From Pseudoduganella namucuonensis (GTDB taxonomy: Bacteria; Pseudomonadota; Gammaproteobacteria; Burkholderiales; Burkholderiaceae_D), in contig NZ_FPBO01000017.1 in NCBI RefSeq assembly GCF_900116645.1, positions 62,001 to 126,000 of the forward strand: 64,000 nucleotides of DNA, given 5' to 3'. Positions 1 through 7,804 of this stretch are shown here, piece by piece; the first letter of the stretch is position 1; the number at the start of each line of letters is the position of its first letter. The translations under genes and the position numbers were made by a program. The notes under the pieces were generated by a model. That model did no database searches. It was not told the DNA's origin and saw only the letters and a program-made list of their open reading frames with translations.

Positions 1-1107
1 GACGCCAAGGATTTCGACGCGATGGAGCCGGTGCAATGGCCGTTCCGCACCGGCGGCTCGCCCACGGCGCGCCTGTTCGAGGACGGCCGCTACGCGCACC
101 CGGACGGCAAGGCGCGCTTCATCGCCACCGCCACGCGCGCGCCGGCCAACCTGCCGGACGAGGACTATCCGCTGACGCTGAACACCGGCCGCGTGCGCGA
201 CCAGTGGCACACCATGACGCGCACCGGGCGCTCGGCCAAGCTGGCCGACCACATCCCCGAATCGTTCATCGACATGCACCCCGGCGACGCGCTGATCCAC
301 GGCGTGCGCGAGGGCGAACTGGCGCGCGTGACCAGCAAGTGGGGCGCCATGGTGGCCCGCGTGCAGCACGGCGGCGGCATCGCGCGCGGCGGCCTGTTCA
401 TCCCCATCCACTGGAACAACCAGACCTCGTCGGACGCCCGCGTCGGCGCGCTGGTGAACCCGGTGGTCGATCCCGTTTCCGGCGAGCCCGAATTCAAGCA
501 CACGCCGGTGCGCATCGAGCAGTTCCGCGTCAGCTGGCACGCCTTCATCCTGAGCCGCAGCGAAGTGAAGCTGGACTCGGTGGCGCACTGGACCCGTATC
601 CAGGGCCTGGACTTCGCCCGCTACGAGCTGGCCGGCCGCAACGCCATCGCCGACTTCAGCGAGTGGGCGCGCGAGCTGCTGGGCGTGGAGGATCCGGACG
701 CCGACTGGCTGGAATTCGCCGACCGCAGCGAGGGCATGTACCGCGCCGTGCACGTGGTGGACGACCGCATCGAGCAATGCATCTTCCTGTCGCCGCGGCT
801 GGACCTGCCGGCGCGCAACTGGCTGGCCGGCTTGTTCGCGGAAGAGGAGTTGTCGGACCTGGACCGCGCCAGCCTGCTGATCGGCCGTCCGTTGACGAAG
901 GGCGTGGACGCTGGACCGACGGTCTGCTCCTGCTTCGGCGTGGGCCGCAACATCATCTGCGGCGCCATCCGGGAAAAGGACCTGAAGACGGTGCCCGAGA
1001 TCACCGCCTGCGTGAAAGCCGGCGGCAACTGCGGCTCCTGCGTGCCGGAGCTGAAAAAGCTGCTGATCGAAACCCGCGCCGAGATCAGCGCGGAGGCCCC
1101 GGCGTAA
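1..1107 (+). CDS. nasA: Assimilatory nitrate reductase large subunit, C-terminal part (5'-truncated by window edge)
   Basis: This is the C-terminal part of a molybdopterin oxidoreductase that reduces nitrate to nitrite in the cytoplasm for nitrogen assimilation. The reading frame is open from base 1, so the gene begins upstream of the window. The first half carries the dinucleotide-binding fold typical of NasA/NapA C-termini (LNTGRVRDQWHTMTRTGRS, then PIHWNNQTSSDARVG). The last ~60 residues form a BFD-like [2Fe-2S] domain with a CSCF pair and a later GNCGSC pair. That extra cluster is typical of assimilatory NasA enzymes. The TAA stop at 1105-1107 and the preceding 40 bp are duplicated at 1294-1337, beyond an inverted-repeat element. 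The family call is firm; the N-terminal Fe-S and Mo-binding regions cannot be seen here. Confidence 0.9.
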   Translation, partial: DAKDFDAMEPVQWPFRTGGSPTARLFEDGRYAHPDGKARFIATATRAPANLPDEDYPLTLNTGRVRDQWHTMTRTGRSAKLADHIPESFIDMHPGDALIHGVREGELARVTSKWGAMVARVQHGGGIARGGLFIPIHWNNQTSSDARVGALVNPVVDPVSGEPEFKHTPVRIEQFRVSWHAFILSRSEVKLDSVAHWTRIQGLDFARYELAGRNAIADFSEWARELLGVEDPDADWLEFADRSEGMYRAVHVVDDRIEQCIFLSPRLDLPARNWLAGLFAEEELSDLDRASLLIGRPLTKGVDAGPTVCSCFGVGRNIICGAIREKDLKTVPEITACVKAGGNCGSCVPELKKLLIETRAEISAEAPA

Positions 1108-1123
1108 AAAGTTTCCCGCTTCA

Positions 1124-1266
1124 CATCGGTGTCAGGCGCGACATTCGGACACGAGCCCGGCTGTTGCGCCTGCGCCCCACCTTATTTTCGCGGCGCAGCT
1201 ATACCAAGATTCTCATGTGGCCGCTACGGACGAGGTCGTGTCCGAATGTCGCGCCTGACACCGATG
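1124..1266. mobile_element. 143-bp element with 31-bp perfect inverted ends (MITE/REP-doublet-like)
   Basis: Bases 1124-1154 are the exact reverse complement of 1236-1266 (31 of 31 positions), with 81 bp between them. The arm core reads GTGTCAGGCGCGACATTCGG. The interior contains a smaller complementary pair (CTGCGCC near 1169, GGCGCAG near 1192). There is no room for a transposase. The structure fits a non-autonomous MITE or a paired REP mobilised in trans, for example by a RAYT/IS200-like transposase; that assignment is inference. It lies directly after the nitrate reductase stop codon and is flanked by near-identical copies of that gene's 3' end. Confidence 0.7.
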
Positions 1267-1293
1267 GTGACGGAGCAACTTGTTGCCGGCGTT

Positions 1294-1337
1294 GATCGAA
1301 TCCCGCGCCGAGTATCAGCGCGGAGGCCCCGGCGTAA
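1294..1337 (+). repeat. Second, degenerate copy of the nasA 3' end
   Basis: This 44-bp stretch repeats bases 1065-1107 (the last 13 codons and stop of nasA), with one substitution and one inserted T; the final 23 bases, including TAA, are identical. The inverted-repeat element at 1124-1266 separates the two copies. It ends one base before the stop codon of the convergent lipoprotein gene. It looks like a long duplication made during insertion, or the remains of an older gene terminus. Confidence 0.8.
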
Positions 1338-3275
1338 TCAGAAGGCCCAGTGGATTTTGCCGTACAGGGGGCTGCCGCCGGCCCCGCAACTGTGCGCGAA
1401 GCGCGCGTCCAGGGTCTTCACCTTGCCGGCCGCGTAGGTGACGCTGTCGATGGTGAACCACCCGGCGATCGCCTGGGAGGTGCAGCCCTGGCCGTTGCCG
1501 CTCCAGTCCATCGCGGCCCGGTCGTCGCGGGGGCCGGCGATTTCCTGGACATAGGCGCTGGGGTGTCGCCGCAAGTCGCCGTAGTAGCCGGCTTGCAGCT
1601 CGTTCAGCAGATTCGTGAAGCCCGTGAAATGTCCGCTCAAATCGCTGTCGCCGTCCTTCACGTTGGCACTGATTTCAGCGCCGGTGACGTCGACTTTCGC
1701 GCCTCCCGCTTCCGTATACAGGCGGGTCTTGCCGCCGCCGATGTGCTCGCCCGCCGCGCTCTCCAGGTAAACGTAGTTCCCCACCGGCGCGTCGATGCTG
1801 GGCGACCATAGGCCTGCCGGCACGGGCAGCACCGGCGCGGGCAGGTTGGCGGCGTCCCAGTGGATTTGACCGTGCATCGCCGCCGGGCTTCCGTCGCAAC
1901 GCTGCTCGAAGCGCAGGTCGAAGGCGGTGAGTTCCTTGCCCTTGTAACTGACCTTGTCGAACACGAACCAGCCTTGCACCGTGTTGCAAATGCGGCCCCC
2001 GTTGAGCACGCTGGACCAGCTAAGGCCGTCTGGACCCTCGGGCGAGCCCAGATTGCGGATCGCGTCGGCGTGGTAGCCCGGGACCAACTCGGTGGCGTTG
2101 CCCGACTGTTTGAAAATGCCCAACCAGCGCTGGCCGGCCGTCCCGCTCGGCGGGACATCGACAAGCGACACGTGCAGCAGATTGGCCTGCGCGCCGACAC
2201 CCAGGTAGGCGTCGCTTCCCTTGTACAGCTTGCTGCTGTTGCCGACGATGGCATCGCCTTCCGCCCCTTCGAGGTAGACATAGTTGCCGCTCGCGGGCAC
2301 TTTGTCCGCGGCCGCTTTCCACACATCCGGAATGACCCTGGCGGTCACCAGCAACGACGCCTCCTTGCCGGCCGAGACCCCGTCGCTGACCGTCAGCGCG
2401 ATCCGGTAGTCGCCGGCTACGTCGGGCGTGAACGTGGGCGTGGCGGTGTCCGCCGCCGCCAGCGCGGCCTGGCTGCCGGCGGGCCTGGACGCCATGGTCC
2501 ACCAATAGCCGAGTTTTCCGGGGCCGCTGCTGGCCCGGCCATCGAGTTGCACGGCGGTCCCGGCCAGCACGATCCGGGATGCGCCGGGGCGGGCGACAGG
2601 CTTGTACGCGACGCCGGGTTCGAACAGCGCGACGCCGTTCTCCGTGGCGGCCCGGGTGCCTTCCTGGTTTTCCGGGCTTTCGCTGAAGCTGGCCAATACT
2701 TGCGGCGCCGTCGCGGTGCCCTGGTTCAGGACGCCGAGCCAGTAGGCGAAACCGGCCGCGTCGCCCTCGCGGCGCAGCACGTTCTTGTAGAGATTGCCGA
2801 CCGTGGCCTCGGCCGTGGGCGTCTTGCCGTACAGGTCCTGGTACTCGGCCGACGCGGAGAACGCGGCCGCGATAGCGTCGAGTGGCGCGCCTTGCTCCAG
2901 CACGCCCATCCAGTAGCGCAGCCCGGCGGCGTCGGGCGCGCGGCCGAACGCGGCCTGGTACAGCCTCAGGACGCGCGCGGCCGAGTTCGCCTTGCCGAAC
3001 ACGGCCGAGCCATCGTCGAAGCGCAGCGTGGCGTCCGCCGGCACCTGGACCGTTTGCCGCTCGTCCGATTTCAGCGTCACCGTCGTGGTGTCGCCAAGGT
3101 GGGTGACGCGGTAGTCCTCCCGCGGTCCGGGGAAGACATGGACCGGGGCGTCGGCCACCGCCGCGCCCTGTTTTTTGCCCTGGGCCGGGGAGTTGGCCAT
3201 GGTGGCGTCCCCGCCGCCGCAGCCGGAGAGCAAGACGGCCGTCACCGCGGCCGCAAGCGTTGATTTATAAGTCAT
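1338..3275 (-). CDS. Lipoprotein with DUF4214, PKD/Ig-like domain and two tandem C-terminal repeats
   Basis: A 645-residue exported lipoprotein of unknown function. The N-terminus has a hydrophobic segment and the lipobox LLSGC (Cys19). Residues ~85-210 match DUF4214: two helical units with YQAAFGRAPDAAGLRYW and YKNVLRREGDAAGFAYW. DUF4214 occurs in many secreted and surface proteins. Residues ~225-313 look like a PKD/Ig-like sandwich (PDVAGDYRIALTVSDG). The rest is a duplication of about 155 residues: both copies begin with GNYVYLE and end with a GxIHW motif (GQIHWDA, GKIHWAF), and each has two conserved cysteines. No catalytic motif is visible. No strong Shine-Dalgarno sequence precedes the ATG. 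The gene converges on nasA and its stop abuts the duplicated nasA tail. Confidence 0.75.
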   Translation of the reverse strand: MTYKSTLAAAVTAVLLSGCGGGDATMANSPAQGKKQGAAVADAPVHVFPGPREDYRVTHLGDTTTVTLKSDERQTVQVPADATLRFDDGSAVFGKANSAARVLRLYQAAFGRAPDAAGLRYWMGVLEQGAPLDAIAAAFSASAEYQDLYGKTPTAEATVGNLYKNVLRREGDAAGFAYWLGVLNQGTATAPQVLASFSESPENQEGTRAATENGVALFEPGVAYKPVARPGASRIVLAGTAVQLDGRASSGPGKLGYWWTMASRPAGSQAALAAADTATPTFTPDVAGDYRIALTVSDGVSAGKEASLLVTARVIPDVWKAAADKVPASGNYVYLEGAEGDAIVGNSSKLYKGSDAYLGVGAQANLLHVSLVDVPPSGTAGQRWLGIFKQSGNATELVPGYHADAIRNLGSPEGPDGLSWSSVLNGGRICNTVQGWFVFDKVSYKGKELTAFDLRFEQRCDGSPAAMHGQIHWDAANLPAPVLPVPAGLWSPSIDAPVGNYVYLESAAGEHIGGGKTRLYTEAGGAKVDVTGAEISANVKDGDSDLSGHFTGFTNLLNELQAGYYGDLRRHPSAYVQEIAGPRDDRAAMDWSGNGQGCTSQAIAGWFTIDSVTYAAGKVKTLDARFAHSCGAGGSPLYGKIHWAF

Positions 3276-3372
3276 GACAGTCTATGTGAGAAGAGGCGCG
3301 CGAGGATAGCACGGCGGCCCGGGCGCAAATCTCACGAATCGTCACGGCCCGGCGCGCCGGCCGGGACGCCGT

Positions 3373-3897
3373 CTACATGCCGTCGCCTATCCCAGGCAGG
3401 CCGAGGCGGCCATTCCGTTTGGTCACGGCGCGCCTGAGCTCGAACGGGAAGATGCGCCTGGTGGACATGCGCATCTCCAGCATCAACGCGATCGCGAAGT
3501 CTTGGCAGTTGTACGCCTGGGTCCCCGTCCACTGCCCCTTGGCCAGCGCCACGTCGGACACCGCCCGCAGCACGATGCCCAGCGATTTGGGCGTGTCCAG
3601 CACGATCCGCTCGGACGTGATGGCGCCCCCGACGGGCAGGGCGGCGCCATACAAAACCCTGTATCCGTGCATCGTCAGGTCCACTTTGATCAAGGTGCCA
3701 TTACACTCCAAGAACAGCTCCCAGTGCGCGTCGTTCAGCTCGGCGCGCCTCACCACCGTCACCGCTTGCACCAAACTGCCCAGGTCCTCGAACCCGGCGA
3801 AACCCATGGTGGCGATGGCCAAATCCACGATGTTACCCGGTTCAATATTTTGAACCACCCCATGGGCGTTCCTCAGATCCCGCGTCATTATCGGCAT
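3373..3897 (-). CDS. Hypothetical protein with a YNCQDFA motif
   Basis: 174 residues, no signal peptide and no membrane segment. I do not recognise the family. The C-terminal half has GTQAYNCQDFAIALM, which resembles the NC..FA signature of papain-fold (NlpC/P60- or PPPDE-like) proteins. The rest (for example NDAHWELFLECNGTLIKVDL) could supply the N-terminal part of such a fold, but a convincing Cys/His pair cannot be assigned. The start is supported by a GGAG ribosome-binding site about 7 nt upstream of the ATG at 3895-3897. It lies downstream of an AT-rich regulatory spacer and is probably monocistronic. Confidence 0.6.
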   Translation of the reverse strand: MPIMTRDLRNAHGVVQNIEPGNIVDLAIATMGFAGFEDLGSLVQAVTVVRRAELNDAHWELFLECNGTLIKVDLTMHGYRVLYGAALPVGGAITSERIVLDTPKSLGIVLRAVSDVALAKGQWTGTQAYNCQDFAIALMLEMRMSTRRIFPFELRRAVTKRNGRLGLPGIGDGM

Positions 3898-4230
3898 TGT
3901 TCATCTCCTGGTGAGGGCAAATCCATGTTGGATTAATGCATGAAATATCATGCGGTGAAGTTGTGTAAATTGTCAACATATTGCATTTGGCAAATCCGCG
4001 TTGCCGCGCGCGATGGGGCGTGACGGCAAATCATGAAAATGTGATAAATTGATTCATCGGTAACAAAAAACGCAAAGCGGAGGCCCAGACACCCATGCGC
4101 CGCCCAGGATACAAAGCTTCCACCCGCCGCAGGTCGCGGGAACGCATCCCTTAGCTACGCTCGCCCAGCAGTCGCCGCGCGCGGACCCTCTTCTGGTTCG
4201 CGTCTGATCAAGACTTTTAGTGAGGGTGAG
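3898..4230. other. Intergenic control region between a hypothetical gene and the polyamine cluster
   Basis: 333 bp between divergent genes. The first half (3930-4075) is much more A/T-rich than the rest of the window. It holds an inverted repeat GCATGA-N4-TCATGC at 3938-3953 that could be an operator. The second half is GC-rich leader and ends with GAGGGTGAG directly before the puuA1 ATG. A TTGG...TTGCCG stretch at 3987-4005 looks like sigma54 but has the wrong spacing. No ORF or RNA gene is visible. Confidence 0.5.
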
Positions 4231-5601
4231 ATGGCTATCCGGGAAAACTTTACGTACACCGAAATGGATTTGTGGCTCAACGACAAGCGGGTCACGGAAA
4301 TCGAATGCCTGGTGCCCGACTTGACGGGCGTGGCGCGCGGCAAGATCCTGCCGCGCGGTAAATTCACCCAGGAGCGCGGCATGCGCATGCCGGAGGCGGT
4401 GCTGGGCATGACCGTGACCGGCAACTATCCCACCGACGACGCGGCCTACGACCGCGCCATCTCCGCCACCGACCGCGACATGATCCTGAAGGCCGACCCC
4501 ACCACCATCACCATGGTGCCCTGGGCCACCGACCCCACCGCGCAGGTGATCCACGATTGCTACTTCTCGGACGGCGCGCTGGTCGACTTCGCGCCGCGCA
4601 CCGTGCTCAAGCGCGTGCTCAAGCTGTATGCCGACAAGGGCTGGCAGCCGCTGGTGGCGCCCGAGCTGGAGTTCTACCTGACCGACAAGAACATCGATCC
4701 CGACCTGCCGCTGAAGGCGCCCATCGGCCGCAGCGGCCGCGCCGAGACCAGCCGCCAGATCTACAGCATCGACGCCGTCAACGAGTTCGACCCGCTGTTC
4801 GAGGACATCTACGATTACTGCGAGCTGATGGGGCTCGACGTGGACACCCTGATCCACGAGATCGGCGCCGGCCAGATGGAGATCAACTTCCTGCACGGCG
4901 ACCCGCTCGGGTTGGCCGACAAGGTGTTCTTCTTCAAGCGCACCCTGCGCGAGGCGGCGCTGAAGCACAATATGTACGCCACCTTCATGGCCAAGCCCAT
5001 GGCGGGCGAGCCCGGATCGGCCATGCACGTGCACCAGAGCGTGGTGGACAGCAAGACCGGCTGGAACATCTTCAGCAACGACGATGGTTCGCCGTCCACG
5101 CTGTTCAAGCACTACATCGGCGGCCTGCAGCGCTACATGCCGTCCGCGATGGCCATCGTCGCGCCCTACGTGAACTCCTACCGCCGCCTGGTGCGCCACA
5201 CGGCCGCGCCGATCAACATCCAGTGGGGCGTGGACAACCGCACCGTGGGCTTCCGCGTGCCGGAGTCCGGCGTGCAGGACCGCCGCATCGAAAACCGTAT
5301 CATCGGCGCGGACGCCAACCCCTACCTGGCGCTGGCCGTCACGCTGGCCTGCGGCTACCTGGGCATGACGGACCAGCTGGACGCCACGCCGGCCACCACC
5401 GGCAGCGCCTACGACATGCGCTACGAGTTCCCGCGCGGCCTGCCGGAGGCGCTGTCCGCGCTGCGCCGCGAGGACAAGCTGCGCGCGGTGCTGGGCGAGC
5501 GCTTCATTGACGTCTACGCCGCCATCAAGGACCTCGAGCACCAGGAATTCATGACCGTCATCAGCCCCTGGGAGCGCGAGCACCTGCTGCTGCACGTGTA
5601 G
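4231..5601 (+). CDS. puuA: Gamma-glutamylpolyamine synthetase (glutamine-synthetase family), copy 1
   Basis: A 456-residue glutamine-synthetase-like enzyme that should couple glutamate to an amine such as putrescine at the cost of ATP, the first step of glutamylated polyamine degradation. It has the GS hallmarks: GAGQMEIN, AKPMAGEPGSAMHVHQS (the ammonia/ATP-loop region with conserved His), NSYRRLV, and a C-terminal ENRIIGADANPYLA stretch. It lacks the extended C-terminal adenylylation region of GlnA-I. SD-like GAGGGTGAG precedes the ATG. It is followed by a potA-potB-potC-like importer on the same strand. Over its whole length it is almost the same as the gene at 12728-14098. Substrate choice among putrescine, cadaverine and other amines cannot be read from the sequence. 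Confidence 0.88.
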   Translation: MAIRENFTYTEMDLWLNDKRVTEIECLVPDLTGVARGKILPRGKFTQERGMRMPEAVLGMTVTGNYPTDDAAYDRAISATDRDMILKADPTTITMVPWATDPTAQVIHDCYFSDGALVDFAPRTVLKRVLKLYADKGWQPLVAPELEFYLTDKNIDPDLPLKAPIGRSGRAETSRQIYSIDAVNEFDPLFEDIYDYCELMGLDVDTLIHEIGAGQMEINFLHGDPLGLADKVFFFKRTLREAALKHNMYATFMAKPMAGEPGSAMHVHQSVVDSKTGWNIFSNDDGSPSTLFKHYIGGLQRYMPSAMAIVAPYVNSYRRLVRHTAAPINIQWGVDNRTVGFRVPESGVQDRRIENRIIGADANPYLALAVTLACGYLGMTDQLDATPATTGSAYDMRYEFPRGLPEALSALRREDKLRAVLGERFIDVYAAIKDLEHQEFMTVISPWEREHLLLHV

Positions 5602-5649
5602 ACGGCCCCGGCGCGCTTGAATTGATGGTATTTGGCAAGGTGCTGCATT

Positions 5650-5655
5650 TATAAT
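5650..5655 (+). promoter_or_regulatory. Candidate -10 element for the importer operon
   Basis: A perfect TATAAT lies 65 bp before the importer ATPase start, in the 118-bp gap after puuA1. No good -35 hexamer sits at 16-18 bp (the TTGAAT and TTGATG sequences are 22 or more bp away). The promoter would therefore be activator-dependent, or the match may be chance. Confidence 0.3.
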
Positions 5656-5719
5656 CACGTCTTCGCCGGACGGCGCCGCCGCCCGGCATGCCTTTTTATA
5701 CCATTAAGATTTCGCCAAC

Positions 5720-6877
5720 ATGACGACAGTCCAACCCGCCGCGCCCGCGTCCACAGCGGTAGAAACCGGCCAGCCTTTCCTGCTCATCCGTAACCTGGTC
5801 AAGGAATTCGACGGCGTGCGCGCCGTGAACGACGTGTCGGTGACGATCAACAAGGGCGAGATCTTCGCCCTGCTGGGAAGCTCGGGCTGCGGCAAGTCCA
5901 CCCTGCTGCGCATGCTGGCCGGCTTCGAGACGCCGACCACCGGCCAGATCGCGCTGGGCGGCAAGGACATCGTCGGCGTGCCGCCGTACGAGCGCCCGAT
6001 CAACATGATGTTCCAATCCTACGCGCTGTTCCCGCACCTGTCGGTGTGGGACAACATCGCCTTCGGCCTGCGCCGCGACGGCCTGCCGAAGGAGGAGATC
6101 GCGGAGCGCGTGGACAAGATGCTGGCGCTGGTGCAGCTCGCGGCCTACGGCAAGCGCAAGCCGCACCAGCTGTCCGGCGGCCAGCAGCAGCGCGTGGCGC
6201 TGGCGCGCAGCCTGGCCAAGCGTCCGCAGTTGCTGCTGCTGGACGAGCCGCTGGGCGCGCTGGACAAGAAGCTGCGCGAGCGCACCCAAGTGGAGCTGGT
6301 GAACATCATCGAGCAGGTCGGCGTGACCTGCGTGATGGTGACCCACGACCAGGACGAGGCCATGAGCATGGCCACCCGCATCGCCATCATGAGCGAGGGC
6401 CGCATCCTCCAGGTGGGCAAGCCGGGCGAGATCTACGAGACGCCGAACTGCCGCTTCGTGGCCGACTTCATCGGCTCGGTCAACCTGTTCGAGGGCCGCG
6501 TCAAGGTCGACGAGCCGGACCACGTGATCATCGAATCGCCGGAGGGCTCGCACTACGTCAGCCACGGCATCACCGGCACCGACGGCATGGCGGTCGGGGT
6601 CGCGGTGCGTCCCGAGAAGATGGTGCTGCAGGCGGCGCCGCCCAGCATGTCGCAGCGCGCCAAGGTGGAGGAGCACGGCCACAACGCGGTGCAGGGCGTG
6701 ATCTCGTCGGTCTCCTACTTCGGCAACGAAACGCACTACCAGGTCCTGCTGGACAGCGGCATGCGGATCAAGGTGGCCCGCACCAACTCCGCGCGCCACG
6801 CCGAGGCGGGCCTGCGGCGCGACCAGCGCGTGCACGCATGGTGGGACGGCAGCGACGTCGTCGTGCTGACCAGCTAA
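5720..6877 (+). CDS. potG: Polyamine ABC transporter ATP-binding protein
   Basis: A 385-residue cytoplasmic ATPase of the spermidine/putrescine importer family (PotA/PotG type). Motifs: Walker A GSSGCGKST (53-61), Q-loop Gln99, signature LSGGQQQ (151-157), Walker B LLLLDE (171-176) and switch His209. The last ~130 residues form a TOBE domain (AVRPEKM, then a VISSVSYFGNETHYQVLL core). The two permease genes follow within 9 bp and by overlap. The usual periplasmic binding protein gene is absent from this operon and from the window. PotG rather than PotA is suggested by its place in a putrescine-degradation cluster. Confidence 0.9.
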   Translation: MTTVQPAAPASTAVETGQPFLLIRNLVKEFDGVRAVNDVSVTINKGEIFALLGSSGCGKSTLLRMLAGFETPTTGQIALGGKDIVGVPPYERPINMMFQSYALFPHLSVWDNIAFGLRRDGLPKEEIAERVDKMLALVQLAAYGKRKPHQLSGGQQQRVALARSLAKRPQLLLLDEPLGALDKKLRERTQVELVNIIEQVGVTCVMVTHDQDEAMSMATRIAIMSEGRILQVGKPGEIYETPNCRFVADFIGSVNLFEGRVKVDEPDHVIIESPEGSHYVSHGITGTDGMAVGVAVRPEKMVLQAAPPSMSQRAKVEEHGHNAVQGVISSVSYFGNETHYQVLLDSGMRIKVARTNSARHAEAGLRRDQRVHAWWDGSDVVVLTS

Positions 6878-6886
6878 GGCCGCGCC

Positions 6887-7804
6887 ATGCTCACATTCCT
6901 CAAGGACCTGTCCACCCTGCGCTGGCTGACGGGGCGCGCGCTGGTCATCGGCGTGCCCTATCTGTGGCTGGTGTTCGCCTTCCTGGTGCCGTTCCTGATC
7001 GTGGCCCGCATCAGCTTCTCCGAGGCGGACGTCAGCAATCCCTTCGGCACCCTGCTGACCTACGCGGAGGGCGTGGCCACCCTCAAGGTCAAGCTCTCGA
7101 ACTACCTGTTCATCGCCGGCGACGAGCTGTACGTGATGACCTATCTCAGTTCGCTGAAGTACGCCGCCATCACCACCGTCTGTTGCCTGTTCATCGGCTA
7201 TCCCTTCGCCTACTTCATGGCGCGCGCCAAGCCCACGCTGCGCCCGGTGCTGATGATGATGGTGATGCTGCCGTTCTGGACCTCCTTCCTGCTGCGCATC
7301 TACGCCTGGAAGGGCATCCTGGCCAACCAGGGCATCCTGAACGGCTTCCTCATGTCGCTGGGCTTCATCGATCAGCCCATGCACCTGATGAACACCCCGT
7401 TCTCGCTGGTGATCGGCATGGTGTACGCCTACCTGCCGTTCATGATATTGCCGCTGTACGCCAACCTGGTGAAGATGGACGTGCGCTTCCTGGAGGCGGC
7501 GGCCGACCTGGGCGCGACGCCGATGCAGGTGTTCTGGCGCATCACGGTGCCGCTGTCGAGGTCCGGCATCATCGCCGGCGCCATGCTGGTGTTCATTCCG
7601 GCCGTGGGCGAGTACGTGATCCCCGAGCTGCTGGGCGGTCCCGAGACGCTCATGATAGGCAAGGTCCTGTGGGACGAATTCTTTACCAACAACGACTGGC
7701 CGATGGCGTCCTCCGTCACGGTCGTGGTCATACTCCTGATCCTGGTGCCGATGGCGATCCTGAACAAATACCAGTCCGAGCAACAAGAAGGGGGGCGCAA
7801 ATGA
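6887..7804 (+). CDS. potH: Polyamine ABC transporter permease, PotB/PotH type
   Basis: A 305-residue inner-membrane permease with about six hydrophobic segments and the cytoplasmic EAA loop EAAADLGATPMQVFWRITVP that docks on the ATPase. It starts 9 bp after the ATPase stop, and its own TGA overlaps the ATG of the next permease (ATGA at 7801-7804), so translation is probably coupled. Family PotB/PotH is clear; substrate is inferred from the surrounding Puu genes. Confidence 0.88.
   Translation: MLTFLKDLSTLRWLTGRALVIGVPYLWLVFAFLVPFLIVARISFSEADVSNPFGTLLTYAEGVATLKVKLSNYLFIAGDELYVMTYLSSLKYAAITTVCCLFIGYPFAYFMARAKPTLRPVLMMMVMLPFWTSFLLRIYAWKGILANQGILNGFLMSLGFIDQPMHLMNTPFSLVIGMVYAYLPFMILPLYANLVKMDVRFLEAAADLGATPMQVFWRITVPLSRSGIIAGAMLVFIPAVGEYVIPELLGGPETLMIGKVLWDEFFTNNDWPMASSVTVVVILLILVPMAILNKYQSEQQEGGRK

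Noticed and set aside
1129..1437. 102-codon open frame spanning the inverted-repeat element
   Set aside because: It runs through the palindromic ends and into the antisense of the lipoprotein gene, with no ribosome-binding site or domain.
3987..4005. Sigma54-like TTGG...TTGCCG upstream of puuA1
   Set aside because: The spacing between GG and GC is 12 bp instead of the required 10.
5632..5648. Sigma54-like TTGGCA...TGCTGCA upstream of the importer ATPase
   Set aside because: The spacing is 9 (or 6) bp rather than 10, and a TATAAT lies next to it.
4054..5658. Long minus-strand open frame (534 codons) across puuA1
   Set aside because: It is the GC-rich antisense shadow of the glutamine-synthetase-like gene. 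Its composition (His/Val/Gly/Asp-rich) is typical of such shadows, and the plus strand has intact family motifs.
5696..7786. 696-codon minus-strand frame over the importer genes
   Set aside because: Antisense shadow of the ATPase and permease genes; the product is rich in His and Gln with no motif.
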